Shown: positions 11,701 through 23,700 of the stretch, in pieces | How the letters are laid out: each line of letters starts with the position of its first letter | Position numbering within the stretch: position 1 is the stretch's first letter | Assembly (NCBI GenBank): GCA_950097015.1 | Contig: CATNEN010000033.1 | Location: forward strand, 1,116,001 to 1,180,000 | From: Macrostomum hystrix | Taxonomy: Eukaryota > Platyhelminthes > Macrostomidae | Length of the DNA stretch: 64,000 bases | Reading direction: 5' to 3' | Translations under genes and position numbers: made by a program | Notes under the pieces: model-generated | The model's database searches: none | Told to the model about the DNA's origin: nothing | The model's input: the letters and a program-made list of their open reading frames with translations, nothing else

Positions 11701-14700
11701 ACCATGCTCAGCAGGGACGCCAACGCCATGCGGCGCGCCGAGGCGGCCGCTGCCGCTGCAGCCGCAGCCGCCGCCGCCGCCGCAGCCACCGCTGTAAACA
11801 GCGATGACCCAGCGTTGGTGCCCCTGAACTGGCAACACCTGAGCTCAGAATGAGCACGAATTTCTGGTGTCTGCAAATCAAAACTGTTGCTTTTCTCTGA
11901 AAACCTTTAATTGATGATTTTTGTGACGAGATTGAGAAGGGCTGAACTGAGTTTCCTATTTAATATATAATTTAAGCTTTTTTAATTTTGCGCGAGTCGC
12001 TTTACGCTCCAAATCCACGCCACTCCGTGTTCGATGGCGTGGCGCTGAACAACAAGCACTATAAATAGCACCTGCTCGTCCATAATGCTATTACTCTTGC
12101 GCTTAGAAACAGTTTCTATGCAACATTAGCAATCATGGGATGCCTATCATTTGCTTGCGTGTCCCTTCTCTCTCTGTCTCTGAGCCATCTGCGTCACTGT
12201 GAATCGTCCGTCTGTATAATCGCAATGTTTATTGGTCCAGTTTGTTGTCTGTCTAAAGGCTGAAATTAGAGATTGCCCAACCGTGTACATTGACTGTGTC
12301 AGGAATACATTTCTAATAAAATAATCCCAAACGTTAACTAGCTTGTTAGTCGACCGTGAAAACTTTTCAATTTTTGCAAACTTTTATGCTTTATTTTTAA
12401 ACAAACTTCAGACAGGAAGACTCTCATAAAATTCAAGAAGTCCAGCATTGCACAATGTCCGTTGCAGTGAAGAATGCTGAGCTCAGTGTAGTGCTTTGCG
12501 CGTTCTGTTCAGAGTGCTCAGATGACTGCTCAGGGGAGTGCTCAGAAGACTGCTCAGAGGAGTACTCAGAAGACTGCTCAGAGGAGTACTCAGAAGACTG
12601 CTCGGGGGAGTATTAGGAATACTGCTCAAGGGTCGATGAAATGGGCCGAACAGAGCATTCATGCCGTATGTCCGACGTAGCTGTGAGACAGTGTCACCTT
12701 AGGCCCCGGGCACTTCTGCAGCCCCTGCTAGCAGCTAACCAATTTGAGCAGTTTTCCTTTTTCAATACGCACACCATGTCACTCGTAAACAAGAAGGAAA
12801 TAAAAGGAAGAAAAATTAGGAAATTAGCCGCCACACATTTCTTGAGCAATTCCTGCTGAGCGGCCGGTCGAAATCTAGGCGAATTTCGTTGCGGCATCAG
12901 GCCGGAGGATAAGCATGAAATAAATTGCGGCAAAGTCGCATCTCGTCTAGCTAAGCCGAGAGGGCGGGCAGCTAAGCCGCAGACGATGATGGAGCGGGCG
13001 CTGCCCGCCCCAGATGGGAGATTTCTGAGGATTTGGGATTTTGTAGACTGAGTGGCCAACAAAAAGCGTTCAAAGCCTCGTGGGGACTCGTCTGTGTGTC
13101 AGTGTCCGCCATGCGCTAAAAGTACCGAACAGGCTAATGCGTCTCGGGCCAAGGCTAGCGGAGCTGGTGAGAATGATTTCCAGGCTCGATTCGGGCCCTG
13201 ACAAGTGACATTTGTTGTGATTTGAAAACTGCAAAATCATCAAGTGTCACATTTTTGCCATTCCGCTGAACCCTGAGAACGCACACCGGCCATGCGGGTT
13301 GGCAGGACCACCTTCTCTCCATGGCTGCACAGCACATTAAATGGGCATGAGAATCGGACTCTAGCTCTCAGGTGCGCGTCAAGGGTAGACAGCTCGAGCA
13401 ACTATCCCAGTATTTTACATTGCGTAATGCCTCGTCATCTAATTAGTGCTTCTAACAAGTCGAAAACTCACCTCGCGCTTGACAGCGCCGCTCTTCTCCC
13501 TCACAGCCGAGACCACCTCAGCCAGCTTGTCGTCGAACTGCGCCTCCCGTTGGAAGTTGATGTACACCAGGCCGGAGAGGCGAGCGCCCAGGGCCGTCTG
13601 CTGCCACTCCTTGCCGTTGCCGACAAGTCCAAGGACGAACGGCTTGTTCAGGTGCTCCGTAGCCAGCGACAGGTGCTGCGAGCACGGCTCCGAGAGGACG
13701 AACTCGTTCGATATGAGGCACAGGCAGCAGCCGGACTGCTGCAGCAGCGACATGCTCTCGGACAGACTGCGGTCCTCCGCGCCCACTTCGTCGGAGAGTC
13801 GCTGGCTGAAAGAGTCGGCGGAGAAGTGCTGCAGCTAAATCGACGTGGATAAAACTAAAGGGAATTCTGATTTCCAGGAGTCGTTAGATTTCGCAACCAA
13901 ATTAAACCACGAGTAGAGATTGTGCCACCTGCGCTTGCCTCATGCTGGGCAGCTGGCACTGCAAAGTTGCTGGTTAGACCCAGCCCAGCCAGACCCAGCT
14001 GAGAGGGCTTAAGTAGAGGAAAATGCATTTCTGCCCTGCTCAGCGAAACAGTTATGGATGAGCCTCGACTAGAAAACACGGCTCTTATAGTGCAAGGTCA
14101 GCAACACAGGAAAATTGGTGCTTCACTCAACCTACTGATCTCAGCCTGAGGATCTGAGCAGCCTGAGGATCTGAGCAGCTCTTAAAATCCATAGTCACAA
14201 GCATTAGAAGAGTGAATTCAACAAAAGTGTACGACAGCCCATACATATCATGTCATGTACTGTTAACATGTTCAACTGTTCAACTGACGTTTTGACAACC
14301 AGGTAAGAGCGGGCAATCGAAGTCAAGTAGCAGGAAAATGAAAAAAATTAAATGCATCTTAAGTCGCTCATGGGTTTTGGGCTATCCAAAGCATCGCGTA
14401 GCAACTAGCCGGTCTAGAGCCTCTAAAAAGCCCCGCTTAATTAGAGCAAGGAGACTACGGCGGGAAACTGTAAGAAGCTGAAAGAGAAGGAAAGCGAGAC
14501 AGAGACAGACCGACTGAGTGAAGGGCGCGGGCTGATTACCGCTGATTCCCAGCTGATTCCCAGCATCCGGCTGCGGAACTAGAGCCCCGACCTCCCCACC
14601 ATCATTATCATTAGCGACTCACACTGACAGACCCGCTGACTCCAGGCTCGCCTGTATCCTGTCAATGATGCCGCCGCCAGTCCGGTTGGCCGAGCAGAAG

Positions 14701-17700
14701 ATCAGGGTGACGTCGTGTACAAGGTCAAGCCTGGCCGCTGACAGGTCGTTCACTGATCGCTCAAAGTGCAGCTCGAAGTCCGCTGGCGACTCTGGCGGCA
14801 TCACGGCTGTCGGTTGGGGCGGGGAGAAATGAGAATCGAGATTTCCCGTAGCTTGATGAGGCTGCAATGTCTTTTCTGGCTCCTTCATTAGGCCTTTGGG
14901 CATCGGGTTTGGCCGGCTTGCCCCCTTGAGCTCGGCCCTGTCATTTGACAGTCGAGTCTTAACTCCCACCCAATGCCCCGGGTGAGCTGAGCTGGGCTCA
15001 AAGTGGCGGCTGCATAATTTTAGGATGTATATTCGCATGCATACCTGTATATACCTGGTAAACAATGCTGGTGTTACTGAAATTCTAAATTCTGAATTGA
15101 GAAGCACGCATTTGAGACAGATAATAATTAAAAACAAATTCCAGTTTTGTAACTAAATCGCATGTACAGATAATGAGCATAGAGTGTGCTGGAATTCTAT
15201 CTATATGCGAGCTAAAGTTGAGAGCTGCAATTAAACTTTTGAAAATTCCAAGGATGAGCAGTGATCGACCAGTGAGGATAGATTGAGCTAATAGATGTGC
15301 TAATAGTTGAGCTGAAGGTTGAGCGCTGGTTGAACTAATGGTTGAGCGCTGGTTGAACTAATGGTTGAGCGCTGGTTGAACTAATGGTTGAGCGCTGGTT
15401 GAACTAAAGGTTGAGCGCTGGTTGAACTAAAGGTTGAGCGCTGGTTGAACTAATGGTTGAGCGCTGGTTGAACTAATGGTTGAGCGCTGGCTGAACTAAA
15501 GGTTGAGCGCTGGTTGAACTAATGGTTGAGCGCTGGTTGAACTAATGGTTGAGCGCTGGTTGAACTAATGGTTGAGCTGAATATTGAGCGGTGGTTGAGT
15601 TGAGGCTTGAGCGCTGGTTGAGCTAGAATCTGCTTGCTTAAGAGAGTTAAGATTTCAAGAACAACTAATCGTTGTGCCAAGCCTTGTGCTTACAATAACT
15701 TAGTCGCTGGGGCGAACAACGCCCACGAGTTTGCTGTGGACTTTAGCGAACTGTTGCCTGTAACAGTTGGCTAAATGCTCATTAATATAATCATGTTCTG
15801 ATTCCGTGAGACCGTCGAGGTCAGTTTTTCTCTTGGCACAGTATTAGCAGTTGGCCTAGCAAGGCGACTGCACTAGCGAATTGAAGGAGTGACGCGGCGG
15901 AAGGGTGAAGAGAAAGCAAACTCACCTTGCAGTGTTGGGATGGGAACGCAATGGAACATGGAATGGCACTGCAGGAACAGGGCCCGCATCTCGATGGCTC
16001 TGCGCAGCACCTGGCTGCTGAACATGGCCGGCTCCTGGATTTTCTGCGGAATTGCCGTGAGAAAATCTTAATCGTTACCTAAGGTAGATTATGCTTGTTT
16101 CTTTATTTTGAAATCTGAAATTGAATTTCGATTTGTCACTCGCCTGCCTGACGCAGTCGATGCATGGCACCTCGTAGACATAGGATACTCCGCCAAACGC
16201 TTCGGCGATTAGACCTTCGAACACTTCGTGGATCAGCATCAGCATGTTCTCCGGAGACGAACCCTGGACCTTAACTATGACCGTGCGCTCCCTTAAATAG
16301 AAGATGAGTACGATATAAAAGTACGAAATGGTAGGATATTAAAGTACAAAATAGTAGGATAATAAAGTACACAATGGTAGGATATTAAAGTAAAAAATGG
16401 TAGGATATTAAAGTACGAAATGGTAGGATATTAAAGTACAAAATAGTAGGATAATAAAGTACACAATGGTAGGATATTAAAGTAAAAAATGGTAGGATAT
16501 TAAAGTACAAAATGGTAGGATATTAAAGTACAAAATGGTAGGATATTAAAGTACAAAATGGTAGGATATTAAAGTACAAAAAGGTAGGATATTAAAGTAC
16601 AAAATGGTAGGATATTAAAGTACAAAATTGGGATGACATAAAAGAACGTGGGCAGGAAATTAAAGTACAAAATATAAAACTACAATAGGGGTACGATATT
16701 AAAGTGCAAATTGATAAGACACTAAAGTACAAGATGGGCAGGACAGCGGAGGACTGGGTGGGAATGACACTAAAGGAAAAAGGGTGGAACATTGAAGTAA
16801 AACGTGGGTAGGTCATTGAAGTAGAATGCGGGTAGGAGACTGGATGACAAGGTAGAGCACTCAGGCGAGCACAAGTGGGTGGGTTGCTCACCCCTTCTTA
16901 ACCATGAGAGCCCGATGATCTCCCTTGGACAGCAGTGAGCCACGCTGCCAGATGACCAGGTCGTCAGAGAACTGGCACAGGCGCACCTGGGCCCTATTGA
17001 ACAGGCCGGCGGGCAGGTAATCGAACACGTACTTCATCTTGGCCTCCTGTACCTCGCCCAGAGCGCTGACATCTTCCCATTCGAACTGCGGCTTCTTCTG
17101 CGGCAGGAGGCAGGGCACAACGCTGACGCCGGAGTCAGTCAGCGGGAAGGTCAGGTCGAAGGTCTCGGTGAGGGTCAGGAGCCACTCGTGCAGCTGTGCC
17201 GGGTAGTCCTTCCAGATGCTGTGAATGTCTTCGTGCTTGAACCTGCCCTCCTGCGGGGAGATGTCAATCATTTTGCTTTGTTGAAGGTCCAGGTGGAAAA
17301 CCAGTTAAATGTCCAGGTGGAAAACTAGTTAAAGGTCCAGGTGGAAAACCAGTTAAATGTCCAGGTGGACAATCAGTTAAAGTTCCAGGTGGACAATCAC
17401 TTAAAGGTCCAGGTGGAAAACCAGTTAAATGTCCAGGTGGACAACCAGTTAAACGTCCAGGTGGACAACCAGTTAAAGATCCAGGTGGAAAACCAGTTAA
17501 ATGTCCAGGTGGACAACCAGTTAAAGGTCCAGGTGGAAAACCAGTTAAATGTCCAGGTGGACAACCAGTTAATGGTCCAGGTGGAAAACCAGTTAAATGT
17601 CCAGGTGGACAACCAGTTTTTCATATCAAAACCTGGCAATCAAATTAATGATCTATGTCCTTCTATGGCGTTCTTCTCTGTCTCTGCTTGTTCATACCAA

Positions 17701-20700
17701 CCGCCAGGCTTTCCCGAAGCCATACGAAGGCGACCTTCTCGCGGCTCCGCACTTTGAGCTTCTAAATGGCCCGCACATAAAGCTGGTTGGCCCGCTAATA
17801 GACAGGTGAAATGGTTCGAACTGGTTGCGAACTAATTAAAAATAGTATTGTGCCAGCAAATGACAGCCTCAGCAGTCCGACAGGAGATTTTAAAATAATG
17901 AATATTATTTTTATTCAGGTAGATTCTGGGATTGCTTCCGCCGCTGCCGACCTAATAAAAGATGAAAATTGAGAACTGCGAGAGAAGAGAAGTCTGAGTC
18001 GAGACACTTGAGCCAAGAAAAACAGCAGAAGACGGAGTGCGGGAGAAAGGATTATGAGATGAGAGGCAGGCAGTTTTGGGCCAGCTGTTTTTCCAATATC
18101 CTCCAGCGGTGAGCCCCATCCAGTCGTCCTAACCCGGCCCCCCAGTCCCGGATCCGGCTGGACTAAGTCCGCTCGGCCGCCTGGTGGAAAAGTGAAAGCG
18201 GAGGGCTCTGTTTGACATTCCTTCAGCTTTAAACAGGTGGGCCCGCTGGTCTGGCCTCGCCCCTGGGTGGCCAAATATTTGAGCTTCGGCCAAATCTAAG
18301 CGCCGGTTCGGTTTAAAAACAAGAGGGTTTCCGCTCGCTCTCTGGAGAAAGGACTGACGCTTGAACAATCCTGCTGTGAGTCATCTGGGACCATTTTCAG
18401 TTGGCTTTTAGTGGCCTCACCTTTGAGGGGGCGAGTGGGTCAGCGGCTAACGTCGCTGCCTCGCACTCCAAAGGACGCTAGTTCGATTCACCCTTCAAGT
18501 CACGATTAATTTCGGGACTTGTTGGGAGGTTTGGACAGTAGCGACCGGCGGAGGTGCACCATATATTTCGTGCAATCAAAGCTTGAAATAATAGCTTCGC
18601 TCCTACCTTTCTGTGTGCCTGTTCTGCGTTGTGTGAGTTGTGTGCGTTGGCGCTGGGGCGTGAGACCTTGCGGGGGGTGGCTGGAGGGCGGGTGTACACC
18701 GCCGCGCGCTTTCTGGACTTCCGTCAGCGCGATTGGATAAGTGTACACTCATCACCCGGCCCCCCCTGAGGACTGATTTCTTATCAGCCTTCCGCCCCGG
18801 CTTGGTCTGCTATGTGCGTGTGGGGCTGGGGTGGGGGACACTGCTGCCTTTTCTGGGTGCCTCCTGCCCTCCCCGGCTGGTCTGTGCTGCTGTGTGTGGT
18901 GCCTGCGCAAAAGCGCCTAGTTCGCCGGTCTGGGGGCGTGCCGCTCCGTCGCTTGTGCGACAAGTGCCCCGAGCCCCCCTGCAAATAGATAGATAGATCT
19001 CACCTTAATCACGTGATTGTGCACGGTGACAACACAGGCCATGACGTCAACCAGCCATTGCGGATTGATGATCACAATGTCAAACAGTAGGTCGGAGTCG
19101 AAATGCTGCAGACTGCCCATGTCGTGAAGGAACTGCACGGCCTGCGGCACCTGCAGGTAAAGTAGACAAAGTAAACTCAGTTGACTGAGTAGGCTGAGTA
19201 GACAAAGTAGACAAAGTAGACAAAGTAAAATGATTCAAACAAGTAGATAAAGTAGAAAGCAGGGTAGACTGAGCAGACAAAGTAGACTGTTTAGACTGAG
19301 TAGACAGAATAGATAAATTATAAATTAGACAGAGAAGAAAGATGACAGTAGACAAAGTAGACAAGGTAGGCTGAGTAGACAAAGTAGACAAGGTTGGCTG
19401 AGTAGCGACAGTGGACATAGTAGACAGAGTAGGCAAAGAACGAAATAAGACAAGGGGCACCAATTATAGGCAGAAGGTGCAAATTGACACAGCGAGCCAC
19501 ACCTCGTCGCCGTAGATGCCGTTCTTCTTGCCGAGGCTCACCACCTCGCTCCATTTGAGCAGGCTGGTCGTGCTTCGATTGCTGTTATGGGGCAAAGGAA
19601 AATGTTTAATTTTGCTGTGTCTTTTTACCTTGATAAGTTGCACACCTTTAAGCGCAGCACTCACCTGATTATGGCCTTCTCAAAGTTCAGCCAGGCCTCA
19701 GGAACATGCTCGCCAATGTACGGCTGGCTCAGAGTTGTCTCCAGAATCTGCTTCAGCAACTGCTCAACTCCCTGGTGGAAGTCAGAGTTTCAGTTTGGCC
19801 AAGTTGGACTCATAGAAAGAGAGCTACTTGCTGGAGAGAGTGACGGAAGGAGGAGTGAGGGACGGAGGGAGTGAGGGAAGGAGGAGTGAGGGACGGAGGG
19901 AGTGAGGGAAGGAGGGAGGGAAGGAGGAGTGAGGGACGGAGTGATGGAAGGAGGAGTGAGGGACGGAGGGAGTGAGGGAAGGAGGGAGGGAAGGAGGGAG
20001 TGAGGGAAGGAGTGAGGGAAGGAGGAGTGAGGGACGGAGGGAGAGAGGGAAGAAGTGAGGGAAGGAGGAGTGAGGGAAGGAGTGAGGGAAGGAGTGAGGG
20101 ACGGAGGGAGTGAGGGAAGGAGGGAGGGAAGGAGGGAGTGAGGGAAGGAGTGAGGGAAGGAGGAGTGAGGGAAGGAGGAGTGAGGGAAGAAGTGAGGGAA
20201 GGAGGAGTGAGGGAAGGAGTGAGGGAAGGAGTGAGGGACGGAGGGAGTGAGGGAAGGAGGGAGAGAGCGAAGAAGTGAGGGAAGGAGGAGTGAGGGAAGG
20301 AGTGAGGGAAGAAGTGAGGGAAGGAGGAGTGAGGGAAGGAGTGAGGGAAGGAGTGAGGGACGGAGGGAGTGAGGGAAGGAGGGAGGGAAGGAGGGAGTGA
20401 GGGAAGGAGTGAGGGAAGGAGTGAGGGACGGAGGGAGAGAGGGAAGAAGTGAGGGAAGGAGGAGTGAGGGAAGGAGTGAGGGAAGGAGTGAGGGACGGAG
20501 GGAGTGAGGGAAGGAGGGAGGGAAGGAGGGAGTGAGGGAAGGAGTGAGGGAAGGAGGAGTGAGGGAAGGAGGAGTGAGGGAAGAAGTGAGGGAAGGAGGA
20601 GTGAGGGAAGGAGTGAGGGAAGGAGTGAGGGACGGAGGGAGTGAGGGAAGGAGGGAGAGAGGGAAGAAGTGAGGGAAGGAGGAGTGAGGGAAGGAGTGAG

Positions 20701-23700
20701 GGAAGGAGTGAGGGAAGGAGTGAGGGAAGGAGTGAGGGAAGGAGGAGTGAGGGAAGGGAGGAGTGAGGGAAGGAGGAGTGAGGGAAGGAGGAGTGAGGGA
20801 AGGAGGAGTGAGGGAAGGAGGAGTAAGGGAAGGAGGAGTGAGGGAAGGAGGAGTGAGGGAAGGAGGAGTAAGGGAAGGAGGAGTGAGGGAAGGAGGGAGG
20901 GAAGGAGGAGTGAGGGACGGAGGGAGTGAGGGAAGGAGTGAGGGAAGGAGGAGTGAGGGACGGAGTGACGGAAGGAGGAGTGAGGGACGGAGGGAGTGAG
21001 GGAAGGAGGGAGAGGGAAGAAGTGAGGGAAGGAGGAGTGAGGGAAGGAGTGAGGGAAGGAGTGAGGGAAGGAGTGAGGGAAGGAGTGAGGAAAGGAGGAG
21101 TAAGGGAAGGGAGGAGTGAGGGAAGGAGGAGTGAGGGAAGGAGGAGTGAGGGAAGGAGTGAGGGAAGGAGGAGTGAGGGAAGGAGGAGTGAGGGAGGAGT
21201 AGTGAGGGAAGGAGGTGTGAGGGAAGGAGGAGTGAGGGAAAGTGTGTGTAAAATCAGCTATGTGCTGACAGATGAGGACTAAATTTATGATTTTGTCTGT
21301 GGAAGGACATTAGGGGCCTGGCTCCAGGTGTTAATGTGATTCTAGATGGCAGAGCCAGCGAGTCAGCGGAGTCCCTGGAGCAGCTTTTATCGGCCTGTCT
21401 GCATATCTTAGACTGGGCTAGCAGAACCAGCAATTCATATTCGCACAAAAATTGGTTCAAAGTCCAGTAAAAGTGGTTCCCGAGATAGTCCACCAACTGG
21501 TCTCCGGGGGGTTGGGAGAAAAATATGAGATGGGGATGTTTGCGAATGGGAACAATAATTGCGCCATTTCGGTCTTTTTTTATCGTTGGCAAGCTGAGAG
21601 CAACACGTCTCAGAGCTGTGCTGGCGGATATTTTATTCATAAGCGGTCAATCGAACTGCTCTAATGGTCCGGTGGGGCAACGAGTTTCATAGTCGCAGCG
21701 GGAAAGTAAACAAGCATGCCCCCCATGCTCTCTCGCACGGTGTCTGCGAAGTAACCGGATATCAAGGCGAGATGGACGACTGCGAGCTCCGGCCGACTTG
21801 ACAATCATAGTTTTCAGGAATTGGAACGGGAGCAGCTGCCGCTTGGAGACCAAAGGGCAACTTGAAAACCTGAGAGCGACTCGCCATTTTTAGCACGGGA
21901 TTAGGACGCCCAGAAAATTGAATATTAATTTAATGAAGCGTCGAAAGGTCAGACGAAAAATGGGCAGCTTAAAACTAGAAGACAGTCTTCAGCGAGACGG
22001 AATTCGTTAGAGTTTTTGGAGATAATTGGACAGCCATCATCGACAGACTGTCCACAACGAGGACCATCCTGACTGTAAGCAGCGTCATTTTTATAACTAT
22101 TATATCCCCTCTACCTCCTCAGAAAGGAGGATTTCGACTAGTAATCACTAGATCATTCTTAGCAGTTAGGTGACAAGCAGGTAAACAATAAGAATTTCTA
22201 TTATGACTATTAATTTGCAGGAGGGTTTTGGGCAAGGGTACATCATTTGGCGATGACTGTAGACCCGCTAGACAATTCTGACTCCTAAGCACACAGGCGC
22301 ACTGTACGCAGGCACACGCTCCACAGGTGTGTACACCTGCTTTGACTTTCTCATCGTCAGGCAGTGTACACTCTCACTGTGCCTTGGAGGTTGGAGGTTG
22401 TAAATTGCACGACAAGCCCCTAAGCCTTCTCTCCGCGGCTGCGCCCCAATAAATGTGGCCAAAAATTGCGTGTCATTGTTCTGCACTTCAGTCAGATTCA
22501 AGAGACCAGAAAGATCCTATTGAAAAAAATTAATAATTAATCCCAGATTCGACCCCGGAACTGTCAGGCAGCGAGTTTCCGCCCGCTCGGTGACAAACTG
22601 CTTTCATTGTGCGGCCTTCCGTTGGGGTTGGGGAAGCCCCAGCGGCGGAGAGGCGCCGGCGATGTTCTAAAAATAGAAACAGACCCGGCTTGCGTGACTC
22701 CGCAACAATTCTGCCGCTAAAATGTCGACAGTCACCTGCCGCCTTCGCCATTCTCAATCATTTTTTGTTCTGCCTCGCTTTGCTTTGCTAAGCCAATTTT
22801 TTCCATAAATGTTTTTTAGACCGTGGCCATATTTTTCATTTCCAGTTCAACAGACTGGCCGTCTGCTAGTGCTTTACGATTCTAAAACCGTGTGTGCTTG
22901 AAAATGCCTGGGACCTGTTTTGACCCCTTCCTACGCTTGTTCCTCAGTCCGTCCGTCTGTTATTCTGTCTGTCTGTGCTGGGTGTCTGTCTGTGCTGGGT
23001 GTCTGTCTGTGCTGGGTGTCTGTCTGTGCTGGGTGTCTGTCTGTGCTGGGTGTCTGTCTGTGCTGGGTGTCTGTCTGTGCTGGGTGTCTGTCTGTGCTGG
23101 GTGTCTGTCTATCTGTCTGTGCTGGGTGTCTGTCTGTGCTGGGTGCCTGTCTGTCTGTGCTGGGTGTCTGTCTGTGCTGGGTGTCTGTCTGTCTGTCTGT
23201 GCTGGGTGTCTGTCCGTTTGTCTGTGCTGGGTGTCTGTCCGTTTGTCTGTGCTGGGTGTCTGTCCGTTTGTCTGTGCTGGGTGTCTGTCCGTTTGTCTGT
23301 GCTGGGTGTCTGTCCGTTTGTCTGTGCTGGGTGTCTGTCCGTTTGTCTGTGCTGGGTGTCTGTCTGTCTGTCTTTCTGTCTCTCCTATCCCAGCAGCAGC
23401 AAAACTGTCTATCCTAAATCCCTAACCTTGCTTTCGCTGCAAGAAACAGTCGCCGCTTTTCGATTTTTTCAATAGTGCATGCTGACTCGCTGCACTGCGG
23501 GTCGTGTTACCTACTGAGTGTGGGAAGGAGCCCCAAGGCCTCACAAATATTCTCCCAACTCCATATAAGAGCTCAAATAAGAGCTCAAATGACGCGACCT
23601 GTTCCCATAGCTGAGAAGTGAATCAAATTTGATGAAAACAATAAAGCTAATGGGAACTGGGGCGGAGTGTGACGCACTGGAGTCTCAATTTATTTCATCA

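Larger units (their letters stand above)
15926..19771 (-). other. COR domain of the second Roco half
   Basis: Exons 19771-19665, 19581-19503, 19150-19004, 17250-16892, 16291-16144 and 16043-15926. VPEAWLNFEKAII is the typical first COR helix. QAVQFLHDMGSLQHF and IINPQWLVDVM match the winged-helix part. YLPAGLFNRAQVRL and VIWQRGSLL match COR-B. VPCIDC is the following Cys pair. The donor at 16144 reads CAG|GCGAGT, a GC-AG intron, and phase supports it. COR provides the Roco dimer interface. Confidence 0.85.

Noticed and set aside
13292-13852. 186-residue plus-strand ORF
   Set aside because: Antisense shadow of the TIR1 exon 13805-13472, whose TIR motifs read on the minus strand.
18430-18500. 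Functional tRNA gene
   Set aside because: A and B boxes are present but the cloverleaf is incomplete and the same head occurs in multicopy SINEs.
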